From: Zea mays
Taxonomy: Eukaryota; Streptophyta; Magnoliopsida; Poales; Poaceae
Assembly (NCBI RefSeq): GCF_902167145.1
Contig: NC_050096.1
Location: forward strand, 182,129,825 to 182,193,824
Length of the DNA stretch: 64,000 nucleotides
Direction: 5' to 3'
Shown: positions 1 through 11,210 of the stretch, piece after piece
Numbering within the stretch: position 1 is the first letter of the stretch
Layout: the number at the start of each line of letters is the position of its first letter
The notes under the pieces: model-generated
The model's input: the letters and a program-made list of their open reading frames with translations, nothing else
Databases searched by the model: none
What the model was told of the DNA's origin: nothing
Position numbers and translations under genes: made by a program

Positions 1-1703
1 CTCACTTGGATTACCCATTTGCAAGTCACCAAGCGCCATTGCTAGCCCATCGAGGAAAGTGTGGCTCAGCTCACCTCCCCTCATCACCACAGAAGGAATG
101 CGCGGGGGAGAGTAAAACAAAAAGATGAGACGACCCCCTAGACGGATCTCTGCATCGAGCAGAGGCTTGGGGGCTCTGATGAGGACCTCACTCCCATACA
201 AATAATGCATGGACTGACAACACGAGCACGTGCACGAAAGGTGAATCTCCAGATTCGCTCTAACCCAGTTAATTGTATTTTAGAGCATACACTTGGTGCC
301 ATGGATGTTTTAATGGTTAGGAACTTTGGAGAGGACCATTAAGGAATTGGGAAAGTCTATGTTGTCGAGGAGGAGCAGCAAGGGCATCCACAATAGGAAG
401 GAGATCAAGTCCGACTCGGCTGCGATTCCATCTTGGGTTCCAGGACTAGTCTGCACTAAAATGGATGCCTAGGACACATTCAGACTCCATTTGCGATGGA
501 CTAGATATGGTTGGAAAGATATAAAGATTATCTAACCAACGACAATCTACTAGATAGTGAAGAATCTAGAAAGATTCGAAAGCTCAGAGGTCGCACCACG
601 ATAAAATTACCTGCCCCGAGTCGTTAAAGCCACTAGTTGCAATTGTAGACACCGCACCACCGCATTAGCCACCTCTAAGGCCGAATGAGTCATGCTTAAA
701 TCCCTCAAAAGAGCATTCTCGGTTTGCTCCAGGGGGCTCGACAAGGTAACTGCCCGAGGCACGAAGCCATGGCGCCTTCGCACCTCAAGAGAGGTGACCA
801 GCACCCTAGAGAATAAGCTAAGGAATTAATCAGCAGTACGATGAAGGGGGACCCTGGAAGAAGGAAGGGACGGTCGCACCGTCCCCTCGGGAAGCCTGCC
901 CTTTCGGAGCTGCTCCGTTCCATGGGCAAAGGCATGCACGAGCTAATGGGAGATCCACAAAGAGGAGCGCTTTTCCCTTTTTCTCTCCCTCTCTCACGCA
1001 CTCTTAAAGAAGAAAGGTACCCGGACAAGCCCATATAGATAACAAAAGGAAAGGACTCGAAGGCGCCACAACACTAGGAACCATAAAGCAAAAGTCATTT
1101 TTATTAATGTTAGGGGAGGGCAGCAGCGAGACATAGAATGTCGTAGTTAACGCGCAACGCGAACAATGTTGTGAGCACACACCCTAAGCACGACACGACT
1201 GGCTACATCGTCGTAACCTTCCAGCAGATCCTCCAAACCCTCATGCGAGAGGGATGAAAGGGGACTAATGAGATCCTGAAGGCTGCGGCCATTGCAGACC
1301 TCTGCCATGAGCAGTGCGACTGCTGCCCCACGATGAACGTTGAAGTCGGTAATGTCCTAGACACAGCATGGAGCATTGTCCAAGCGCTCGATCAAGGAGG
1401 CACCATGGCATAGCATCTCGAGTTCCGCTTCTAAGGCTACCGCGAGAGACGGGCAGGATAAGAGAAGGAAACATAAATCCTAGAAAAAACGAAAATCAAA
1501 CGACTTATCGATTACATGATTGTCGGTCTCGGCAAGCTGCACCCACAGCAGCTTGGCTTCAGCCTCAACGACCTCCTTCGCCGCATGAGAAGCGTCACAG
1601 CTCCCCACGAACAACTGAGGGGGAAGAGGAAGAGACATGGAGCTCGACCATGACGTAGCCCCTGGGTCTACTGCGACCGCTCTACTGTGGGGCGAAAGGG
1701 TGT
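1..1703 (+). mobile_element. Element X, internal non-coding part (left of A)
   Basis: No reading frame here has a recognisable domain; all frames are short and overlap one another. The segment continues at 26199 after removal of A and its duplicated GGTGT, and then runs into a polypurine tract and an LTR. About 2 kb of non-coding DNA between pol and the 3' LTR is usual for Tat-clade Ty3 elements, so I infer the region upstream of an LTR of element X. The left end of X lies outside the window. The family is not certain; a Huck-like element is possible. Confidence 0.6.
1699..1703. repeat. Target-site duplication of A, left copy (GGTGT)
   Basis: GGTGT directly precedes the 5' LTR of A and is repeated right after its 3' LTR at 26194-26198. 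Five bp is the usual duplication size for these integrases. Confidence 0.93.
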
Positions 1704-2309
1704 TGTTGGGGGTATGCTTCGTAGCCGAAGATCCTAAAAAGAACACCTTTGAAAGGTCTTCTCAGAAGCAAGCGCCGAAGCTATTATCTATAAAGCTTCG
1801 GCACAAAGACAGATCTCAAGATGAAGGGTCGAACCGACTTAAAGATGAATTGACTTAAAGACCCATGATGTTTTGTGTCATTATTGTAGTCGATTGTAAA
1901 GGACATAAATGTAATTTTGCGCAGGTTGCATCCTGTGCCTATAAATAGGTGAACAGTATCCCGACACTGTTTGCGCGATCCTGTAATCACTGGCACGTTA
2001 CGCTTGAATTATTGTTTTCCGCCAAGGCGAAGGTATAAATGTGCCCGAATAATGTGTTTTAATACTTATATACTCATATAATAAAACATGTGAATATATT
2101 TTATACTTTATATTTCATTTCTCATTGTTTGTTGTTTTACAAATATAATCACGAAGGAGAAATCTTCGTGATATTTTACTCATGACCTTCGTCCGAAGCT
2201 CATTAAATCCTTGGGGAGATAATGCTTCAGCGGACGAAGGGCATTTATACTTAACATCTTCGTGTTGCCTTGTTCTTAATTCATAGCATTTGAGAACAAG
2301 TCCCCAACA
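1704..2309 (+). repeat. 5' LTR of A
   Basis: It begins TGTTGGGGGT and ends CCCCAACA, and matches 25588-26193 with about ten substitutions. A TATA box (TATAAATA, 1940-1947) is the likely promoter. The LTR is rich in short CTTCG/CGAAG words. Confidence 0.95.
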
Positions 2310-2310
2310 T

Positions 2311-2322
2311 TGGCGCCCACCT
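2311..2322 (+). other. Primer-binding site of A
   Basis: TGGCGCCCACCT starts 2 bp after the LTR end, the usual place for the tRNA primer site in Tat elements. I did not assign the tRNA. Confidence 0.75.
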
Positions 2323-2352
2323 CCGGTGAACTCACTTCCACTTTCTGAGCTG

Positions 2353-4277
2353 ATGGCTTCGTTCAAAGCTGGAGTTGCTTCGGCTCCGAAGCTCGTACTC
2401 CTGATAACAGGCGGTTCATGCTCAGAGCCGGCTAACAAGAAGCAGAAGAAGGAGGCACAGAGAAGGGTACAACATGTAGGGGTGCAAGGACCCTTCATCA
2501 AGTCAAGATGGTCTCATATCCAGATTACCTTCTCCCAAGAGGATCTTCAGCTCAAGGATTACCCTCACAATGATGCTATGGTTATCTCTTGTGTTATCAA
2601 AGGATTTATGGTCCACAATGTTTTGGTTGACACAGGCAGTGAAGCGGATATTATATTTGCTAAGGCCTTCAGACAGATGCAAGAGCCCGAAGATAAGATC
2701 CATGACGCCACACATCCCCTTTGTGGCTTCGGAGGAAGGCAGATTGTAGCACTTGGCAAGATCACGATGCCAGTAACCTTCGGATTTATCAACAACACAA
2801 GGACTGAACAAGTTGTGTTTGATATTGTTGACATGGAGTACCCTTACAACGCAATCATTGGTCATGGTACTCTCAATGCTTTTGAAGCAATTCTTCATCC
2901 AGCATATCTTTGCATGAAGATACCTTCGGATCAAGGGCCTATTGCTATTCATGGAAGTTAGGAAGCTGCCAGAAAGGCCAAAGGAAACTGGACAGATTCA
3001 AAAGCAATCCATAACATAGATGGAGCTGAAGCTTGTGAGCAATACAAGTACAGAAGGGAGAAAGCTGCCTCGGCCGATCAGCCGAAGCCCATGCTCTTAT
3101 GTGACGATATAGCAGAGCAGAAGGTGCTATTGGGATCTCAATTGTCTGAGGAACAGGAGAGAACTCTGATAAGGTTTCTGTTCAACAACAAAGATGTCTT
3201 TGCATGGTCAGCTAATGATCTCTGCGGAGTCAATAGGGATGTTATTGAACACTTGCTCAATGTTGATCCATCCTTCAGACCCAGAAAGCAGAGGCTTCGG
3301 AAGATGTCTGACGACAAGGCCGAAGGTGCTCGGAATGAAGTGAAAAGACTCCTCAGTGCCGGAGTCATCAGAGAAGTGAAATACCCAGAATGGCTAGCCA
3401 ACACTGTTATGGTAAAGAAAGCCAATGGTAAATGGAGAATGTGCATTGATTTTACTGATCTCAACAAGGCTTGTCCGAAGGATCAATTTCCATTACCAAG
3501 GATAGATTCTCTGGTAGACGCAGCAGCTTCGTCAGAGCTCATGAGTTTACTAGATTGTTATTCAGGCTACTATCAAATCTGGATGAAGAAGGAAGACGAG
3601 CCAAAAACCAGTTTCATCACCCCCAGTGGTACATATTGTTATCTTCGGATGCCGCTCAAGAATGCTGGAGGAAGCTTCAGCAGAATGACAGCAAAGGTCC
3701 TTCATTCTCAGATAGGCAAAAACGTGCTAACATATGTTGATGATATCATAGTAAAAAGCACGAATCAAGAAAATCACATTGCTGATCTGCAGGAGACATT
3801 CACTAATTTTAGGCAAGCTGGTCTGAAGCTGAATCCGGAAAAATGTGTCTTCGGGGTAAAGAAGGGGAAATTCCTTGGTTGTTTGGTTTCAACAAAAGGG
3901 ATCGAAGCTAATCCAAATAAAATCGAAGCTATCCTTCGGATGGAGCCGCCAAGCACAAAGAAAGGGGCTCAACGGCTGACAGGAAGACTGGCATCTTTGA
4001 ATCGATTTATATCTAGATCGGCAGAGAGAAATTTACCATTCTTTGAAGTGCTGAAGTCAGCCGAAGTTTTTCAATGGGGATCAGCTCAGCAAAGAGCCTT
4101 CGAAGAACTGAAACAATATTTGATAGATTTAACAACTTTAACTCCACCAGCGCCAGGGGCTCCTCTGCTGTTATATGTGGCAGCTTCGCACTCTGCAGTA
4201 AGTGCGGCGCTTGTTCAGGAGAAGCTTGAAGGGCAATTGAAAAAGCAGGTTCCAGTATACTTTGTTTCCGAAGTTCT
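2353..4277 (+). pseudogene. pol: gag remnant, protease and reverse transcriptase of A (5' part of pol)
   Basis: The frame opens at the ATG at 2353, only 43 bp after the LTR, with about 25 gag-like residues, and then joins directly to a Lys-rich stretch and the protease. The protease motif DTGSEADII has its catalytic Asp at 2629-2631. A TAG at 2959-2961 (probably from CAG) stops the frame; the same frame reopens and runs through the reverse transcriptase, with its YVDD active site about 215 residues into the 3091 frame. The conserved block MP..LKNAG near 3650 lacks two residues normally present. The first RNase H starts about 4090 and is cut at 4277 by element B; the reading frame would be kept across the empty site. 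The bulk of gag is absent, an internal deletion. Confidence 0.88.
4273..4277. repeat. Target-site duplication of B, left copy (GTTCT)
   Basis: GTTCT precedes the 5' LTR of B and is repeated after its 3' LTR at 19251-19255, inside the RNase H region of A. Confidence 0.93.
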
Positions 4278-5141
4278 TGTAACACCCCAGGTGTTACTCA
4301 GGGTGTCCACCGAGGGCTACACCATTTTGAGCTACTATCACATGTGGGTTAGTTGAGCAAAGTACATCAAACTTAGAATTCAAGGTCCTAAGCATGTGCA
4401 ACCCATCTTGGATATCATACCCTAGCTTGTCATGGACACCTAAAGGAGAGAATTGCCCAAAACCCTAAAGCAAACCCTTTTGGATAATGGGAACCCTAAA
4501 TGAAGGTAGGATCAAAAGGTCATGTAAACCTTATGATCATGGCTTGGGCCAAATATAAAAGTTGTAGTACACTTAATAACTTACAAGTAATAGTAAGGAA
4601 GTAACCCCAAAAAGATTTCAGAAAAGCCCCAAAAAGTTCACCAAAGGTTGAGCACAAGAGCAAAATTCAGAAATTGCCTAAGTCTAAAAACTAACCTTTG
4701 AACAAAGATCCCACATGTTCACCCTCATCCAAAATTCAAAACACTTCGACCCAATTGACAAAGTGGCGCCAAATTAACCCTAGAATGCCCTGGAAAGAGA
4801 TGACACCTACCCTAGGGCGTTTGACACGACTTGGCACCATTTTTGTCTCGGTTTGGACCTATCTGACATAGCCAACTTCTCGCCCCTCTATCTCCCTACC
4901 CCGACCATATCTTGACTTGGAACTCATAGAAAAAAGGTAGGATATGGAGCAGGGAAGAGACCGTACACAGTGGTTTTGCCAAGATACGCACGCTAAGGTG
5001 CTCAAATCTGTCGTTGAACCATGACAGAAGCGAGCTCTCACGTGTTCGACGCAGGCTGACACCGGGGGGCGCGCTTAGAGCATGCCCGTGCGCGAACCCC
5101 CGCGCGCCCGCGCCCGCCCGTGACCACGCCCGCGCCATGGC

Positions 5142-5147
5142 TATAAA
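5142..5147 (+). promoter_or_regulatory. TATA box of B (5' LTR)
   Basis: TATAAA lies at the edge of the GC-rich island, in the same context as 15750-15755 in the other LTR. It is the best candidate core promoter of the element; the transcription start is not proven. Confidence 0.5.
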
Positions 5148-8100
5148 GCTCGTCCCAGTGCCTGGCTGCCTTCCCCGTTGCCTCCTCCATTCCACGCCTA
5201 ACTCCCCCGAGCCCGCCCTTAGCTCCGGCGACCTCCCCGCGAACCGCCAGAGCCGCCCGAGAGCAACCACCGTGGCCAGCCCCTTTCCTATCCTCCTCCG
5301 TTCGATCCAAGCCTTCAGATAGCTTCCTTGAGAGGCCGTGAAGCTTACACAAGCTTGAACCGAGGACCCGCGTCACCGGAATAGCGAAACCGTGCTCGCC
5401 GGAGTTCATCACCCCGCCGGCGCACGTGGACCAGGTAAATCACTGCGCCATTTTTCGATTCAATGCATAGATAGCCTCTACATCACCCCGGGAAGCTCAC
5501 CGTGCCGTTGGATTGGACTAGGTCGCCGTGGTTTGGCCGGCACACCCGCCACCGACGAGGACACCCGCCTGCGCACGTGGACCGAGCGATTCCGGCCATC
5601 TCCGCCGTCGAGCCGTACATCGTTGTGACCGCCAGAACCTCCCCGAGCCAACCCTGCCCCTCGCCGGACCTCGCTCGTCGCCGGTAAGCCGCGCCGCCCC
5701 TTTCTTCTCTGCGGATACTGTTTGCACCTGGGAGGGACTGCGGGGGAGAGGAAGAGAAAGTCAGGGGGTTTTGCGCATTGTCAGTCACACAGAGGAATAG
5801 TGGCGCAAGGGTAGAACTGCGAGGATCAAATAGGAAAGACCCTGGGGACCTCGGTGCAAAGTAGTTTTTCAGGAAACCTTTATTAAATCTGATTTAAATT
5901 TTGAACAAAACTTGAATAATTCATAACTTCTGTTTTATTCATCCAAATTTAGTCAAACCAATTTTGTCAGACTTTAAATAATGTGAACTACTTAGGAAAA
6001 ATATACAATCCTTATGTACTACAGAAAACTTTGGGGTTCTGATTTAATTATAGTTTTGGCCAAAAGCTCAATAATAGGAAGAAAAATAGTTGCACTATTT
6101 GACTATGGTTAGAAAACTTTGGAGAAGTTTATGTCCACCTACTGACCTATTTAAAAATGCTAAACCTCTCTGTCCACCCCATTTAGTTAGTTTTTGCCAC
6201 TTATTTTACAATATGCTTAAGGTTAAGAAAAATAGAAAAGGTGATTTATATAATGAACCAGAGGGTACCCCTATTTTTGTTAAGGTACTTATTCAATGTA
6301 GTTCACTAGAAAAATCTATCCTACCCTGGTTTAGTATAAAATGAGTAGGATACCTTTTATTTTAATAAAACAAGGAAAACTTAGAAAAACCCTACAAAAA
6401 TAACCCCAAGGTGAAAACACCCCAACCCTTGGGACAATTAATGTTTTGTTAATAAGAACTTAGGAAAAATATGAAATTTGTTGTTTGACATTTTTCAAAT
6501 AACAATGTAGTAGAAAGTGCCTTTTTGGCATTTAACTTTAGAAAATCATAACTAAATGACCATCCCTTAGCTTTCTGTGATTTTTGGCACAGAAGCCTAT
6601 TATTACTGTTAGATGCCAACAAAAATAACCCTTAGGGCAGAACTTACCCCTAATTAAGAGATGTAGTGTAAAGTAGCCCATTTTACACAACTCTTGTTAT
6701 TTTTTTGTCTAAAGCATAGCCTTTATATTTTAAGCCTCAAATTCTTAAAACAGACTAGAATAGCAAATGGCAACCCACTGTAATTTTTACAGAATTTTTG
6801 GAAAATATTAAACCCCTGTCGTAGTTCAAACCTACACTAGAAACCATAAGTAGAAAATAAAGAAAGAGAAAAGTGAATAATAGGAAATTAGTGTCATCCT
6901 AAAACTCTTTATAACTTGTCCACTGAAGTATATAAAGGCAATACCAATTCCCTATGCCTATCCCTAGCAAAACCTAAACCTAGAAGTGATAAGCATAAAC
7001 CATTACAAGCCACGTATAACCCAGAAACCCTAAATTGCTCATTAACTTAGTTTTTTTCTTCTCTCAGCATAATGTTATTAAATCTTGCATAATCATGACA
7101 TACATGTTCATTGCATTCGATAGACTGTAACCTTGCTGATGGAGAGTACGTCCTCGTGCTGGAGCAAGGAGCTGCTCAGGAGCTAGCCCCGGATCCAGCA
7201 CCAGAGGATCTGCCTGCCACAGCCTTGGAAGGCAAGCCCCGGTTTATGCATAACCTGTTATTTATGCTATTTTACTACACTTATTGATTGTAGGTTTGAA
7301 TGTGCACTTAAGTGTAGGAGTTGTGTGAAACCCTAGTTGCATGATCTCAGGAATCCTGTTGAGATGAATACTAGTATGCTAGGTCGAGTAGCTACTTTAT
7401 TAATTAGGATCTCGGTAGAAGACGAGTGATTTTTCTAGCACTCACGCGAGGTCAGGAAATTGGTTGTACCCACTTTCTTATCATAATGATGCTAGTTTGT
7501 GGACAACAATCCATGGGGATTGGTTGTCCACGGGATGAAAATTGGAATAAGGATTAAGGTGTGGTACCGTGTGTCAAGCGTTTGAACGTACTAAACACAT
7601 ACCGGGAAATATGGTAAATCAGTAAGCCTAGTACCTGAGTGAACCTGCCCGCAGATTGCCCTCCTCACGCGACCTGAGACGTGGTCTCCCATTCTGGTTA
7701 TGGTGGGTACAAGTGCGGTCACTGCACGACGGCAGTCGAGGTCAGTGAGGCATTGTACGCCAAGGCGGTGAGCCCCTTTCTGTTGCCAGGGAATCGATGG
7801 GGACGGTTGATGTGTGTGGGGACGGAGTGCCTCGCCACGTCGTGTGTTTAGGTTTACCTTGCAAGGTTTAAAATCTCGATTCGAATCGTCTGCTTCTCGC
7901 AGCTAATGAGACTGCTTGATCCATGCTGCTACATTGAGTAACAATTGGAAATATGATGAGTTGATATAAGATGTTGATTGCTAATAATGTTTGCTACTAT
8001 GTATGAGTAGATAGTACACATTTAGCCTTAAGAGAGTCACACTTAAATTGACAAAGTTAAAACTTGACTTAGAAACTCAGCTAGTGCTTTTGGCAACCAA

Positions 8101-8157
8101 ACCCCACAACCAAACAGCTGCATGTCTAGAGGTAGAGGAGTAGACTCCTTACACCGG

Positions 8158-8212
8158 GTAAGTCTAGCTGAGTATTAGTATAGTCAGCCTTGCTTGTGGC
8201 ATAATTTTACAG
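8158..8212 (+). promoter_or_regulatory. Conserved LTR hairpin motif, B 5' LTR
   Basis: A 55-nt block opens GTAAGT, holds an inverted repeat (TGAGTAT ... ATAGTCA, one mismatch here) and ends TTTTACAG, 418 bp before the LTR end. The same layout recurs in D, E and G. Its function is unknown. Confidence 0.6.
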
Positions 8213-8632
8213 GTTCTCTGGAGGACATGGTTGCTGGAGTGACTTGGCCGTCCATCTTGCCACCGGGTTGGACTGTCGAGTGGGACCCTACCTCGGCTGA
8301 GGAGGAGCATGAGGAGTGATGGGACAGGCTTCCCCATCTCTCTGTTTATTTACCGCTAGTTTAATTCCGCTGCACTTCGAATAATGATGACTACTTTTGC
8401 AAAAACTCCGATGGTGATGTAATAATTTAATCTCCTTAATGTATGGTTTTATGCTTTATTGTATTTGCTCTGTGACTCACCTTCGAGTGAGATTGTGGTA
8501 CTTGATCCTGTCAGTGGCCTAGTCGGACTAGATCCGAGGGATTGACGGGTTATTCCCATTTAAGTGTGGTCTAGCCTCTAAGGCAGGACTTAGGCACTTA
8601 AGTCAGAATAATTCGGGCAGTTCCGCCACAGC

Positions 8633-8644
8633 TGGTATCGGAGC
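8633..8644 (+). other. Primer-binding site of B
   Basis: TGGTATCGGAGC begins 2 bp after the LTR. It matches the initiator methionine tRNA 3' end with one A-to-G difference that could still pair with U. Confidence 0.85.
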
Positions 8645-9048
8645 TTGTACCACCACAGAGGAATCAATAAAATGTAAATACCATCTTTTTCCAAAGTAAA
8701 ACTTGATAGAAACAATGTTGGATAGATAGTAGGACGAGCAGGATAGACCTAGGACGTGAAGCCTTAGGATGATAGAAGGGTAGCTAGGTGGCTAAGTGAT
8801 TAGGCCCTACAGGCCACCTTAAAGGATGGGAGTTCTTCCCTATCCCCTTTATATTGGTGAGGTCGTTCAGGACGAGCATGCATGCATTCTTAAATTAAAC
8901 AAATGGATATTTGAGTAAAGACTTAAAAACAAGATGATAACCAACTAAGTCCCCAGTACCATTTTATTTAACTAGAGAAAGGCTGAGTCTTATTTTTCTT
9001 GATCTTTTTGTAATTCTTTTTCTTTTACTTACGCTTAACCGTACACAG
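8645..9048 (+). other. Leader of B, non-coding
   Basis: About 400 bp between the primer site and the first ORF. I see no domain or RNA gene; the packaging signal would be expected here. Confidence 0.6.
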
Positions 9049-9918
9049 ATGACTTCCCACGGATCCTCAGACGACGAAAATGCACTGTCCCACACTGACG
9101 GGCTTGCACGAGAGGGCTTTCCCCGCATTTTGTGGGAGGTACTTCAGGGGGCCGGATACATGATGCCTCCTCAATACGCGGTGCATCAGTTCGAGAAGCA
9201 CCGAGTGCCCCGCTGTAGGGTGAGGATGACCTTGGAGCCTCATCCCCTGCAGCCAGGCTGGCGCTCGTTGGACTCTGAGTCTTTTGGATACCGAGCTGAG
9301 GACACGATCGAGGCGATTGCTCTGCACGGATTGACCACTTTCTGCGGATTCCATCCCTTGGAGCTGTCTACCCACCCCATTGGCTTGTTCCCCGCGGAAA
9401 GGGAGGACGACCCAATGTGGAAGGATCGGGTGGAGCATGCCAAGGATATCTGGGCCATCTACCCAGGACAGACTACGCACTTGACCGTACGGTGCATGAA
9501 TGCTCTGTACCGTCTGCAAGTGATGCGCGGTGAGGCGATGTCCCATCTGATGGCACTATTGGAGGCGACCAAGATCACTTTGGACAACAGAGAGGAGCTC
9601 GTGGTCGATTTGTCCACTGAGATGGTGGAAAAGGACTTGCAGGTGGAGCAGCTATCCAATGATATCCAAGAGTTGGAGGAATTAGTGGGCACCAGGGATA
9701 ACACCATCGAGGTTCTCGAGGATCAGCTCATTAACACTCAGCAGCAGCTTGCTGAGGCTAATGAGCACCTGGATATGCATCACCAGGAGATCTAGGATAT
9801 GGAGGCCAACGAGGACGTCGACATTGAGGGAGGGGAGGATCCTGCCTCCAGCGTGGACACTGCTGGCTCAGGGAGACCACCTTCCCCCGAGTCGAGTGTT
9901 GCCTCGTTCGCTCACTAG
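9049..9918 (+). pseudogene. Extra ORF upstream of gag in B (coiled-coil protein of unknown function)
   Basis: The ATG at 9049 opens a frame of 248 residues that ends at TAG 9793-9795. The same frame goes on for about 40 acidic, Ser/Pro-rich residues to a TAG at 9916-9918, so the first stop is probably a CAG-to-TAG mutation in a protein of about 290 residues. Residues 1 to about 160 look globular, with conserved-looking Trp, Cys and His positions. Residues about 165-248 are a long heptad-like helix rich in Glu, Leu and Gln, which fits a coiled coil. It resembles no gag, protease or pol domain I know. Position between primer site and gag, on the sense strand, makes it an additional ORF of the element. 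It might aid assembly or regulation; that is a guess. Confidence 0.7.
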
Positions 9919-10211
9919 ATATCAGGGATAGAGTTAGGAGTTGGTGATGGTAGGACTCCTCGCAGCTAGCTTAGCTTTTGCACCCTTAGGGTACTAGGCT
10001 AGGTAGAGTCGAGCCTTTTTGGGACCATTGATGTAATCATGATAAACTCTTTTGGATGCATGGTTGATGACGATGTCAGTTTTAAATTCGGACGGAAAGT
10101 TTATGCTTTTTTTGGTTTATGTCGAAATCTATCAAGTTGTTTTTGACTCTTTCACCGCGATTAAACCTTGAACTTGGGGATATGGTGTTAAGTATATATG
10201 TGATTTTTCAG

Positions 10212-11210
10212 ATGGCCGGGAGGCAGCGTCATGGCCAGAATGAGCGTTCCTCCATCGCCGCCACCGCCTCCCACTCTGCAGGAGCTAATGGCTCAGCAGA
10301 ATGAGATCTTGAGGCAGCTAGCATTAGTGTCAGCCACCACCTCAGCACTATGGTGGTGGAGACCATCAGCGTCACCCCGCGGCAGCTACCTACCAGGAGT
10401 TTCTCAGTACCCAGCCTCCATTGTTCACAAGGGAAGAGGACCCACTTGATGCAGATGTGTGGTTAAGAGTAGTGGAATCCAAATTCCCGCTACTCCATGG
10501 AGCTTGTTCAGAGGTCACTAAAGTCAGGTTCGCCACCCAGCAGCTTCGTGGACCCGCAAGGACTTGGTGGGACCATTTTCTTGCCATGCAGCCAGAGGAT
10601 CGAGAGGTGGAATGGAGAGAGTTCAAGGCAGCTTTCCGGGGACACCACATACCAGCCGGGATTATGGACCGAAAGCTCAACGAGTTTCTGGCACTCACTC
10701 AAGGCAACATGACAGTGTTGCAGTATGCTCAGGCTTTTAATGACCTGTGCCAGTATGCTGGGTATCATGCAGATACGGACGAGAAGAAGAGAGACAGGTT
10801 CAGAAGGGGGCTCAGCACTAAGCTCCGTGACCGTCTCAACACCGTCAGGGCCAACAGCTACAATGAGTTGGTCAACATGGCTATCTCCCAGGAGGACTGC
10901 ATTACAGCTCGACAGGCAGAAAAGAAGAGGAAGACCCCTGTGGCAGGACCCTCAGCACAGCCACAGCGCTTCAGGATTGTGTCTGACACTCAGAGCAGGG
11001 GACCTCAGCAGCAGCAAGGGCGATGGGTGATCCGACCACAGCAGCAGCAGCAGCAGGCACCCAACCGCACCCAGTTTCCAGCTCAGAGGAACAATCAGCA
11101 GCAACAGCAGTACCGCCAGACAAATGACAATAGGTGTTTCACATGTGGCAACACCGGACATTTATGCCAAGAATTGCCCCAGGAATCAGCAGAGGCAGGG
11201 GCAGAATGCT
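10212..11210 (+). pseudogene. gag: gag of B (capsid and zinc knuckle), frameshifted
   Basis: The likely start is the ATG at 10212. The frame changes near 10245 and again near 10350. From 10421 a continuous stretch carries the Ty3-type capsid region, with motifs such as ARTWWDHF and FRRGLSTKLRDRL, followed by a Gln-rich linker and a zinc knuckle beginning [10 protein letters not shown] one-base shift near 11160 falls inside the knuckle, so its final Cys is read in the next frame, where AKNCP follows. Gag would form the virus-like particle and bind the genomic RNA. Three frameshifts make this copy non-functional. The gap 9919-10211 before it holds nothing I recognise. Confidence 0.85.

Larger units (their letters stand above)
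4278..8630 (+). repeat. 5' LTR of B (4353 bp)
   Basis: It starts TGTAACACCCC and ends TTCCGCCACA. It matches 14886-19250 along its length. In a roughly 1-kb part I counted by eye about 2-2.5% mismatches, mostly in the GC-rich stretch 5040-5700. It lacks a 12-bp tandem unit present in the 3' LTR near 17806. Layout: AT-rich start, GC-rich island with TATA box, a GTAAG splice-donor-like site near 5682, a long AT-rich interior, and the hairpin motif at 8158-8212. Open frames in the GC island have no recognisable domain and I do not call them genes. Confidence 0.95.

Noticed and set aside
4859..5800. Open frames of 60-136 residues on both strands in the GC-rich part of the B LTR (also 15467-16408)
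   Set aside because: They overlap each other, lie within LTR regulatory DNA and have no domain. Long frames are expected by chance at this GC content.
8158..8212. The conserved LTR motif as a true 55-nt intron
   Set aside because: GT and AG ends fit, but 49-55 nt is below the usual plant minimum, and E and G lack a good donor. I keep it as a structural motif only.
8633..8644. tRNA-like matches at 8633, 34931, 42924, 50359 and 56692 as tRNA genes
   Set aside because: Only the 12 bases complementary to a tRNA 3' end are present; they are primer-binding sites.
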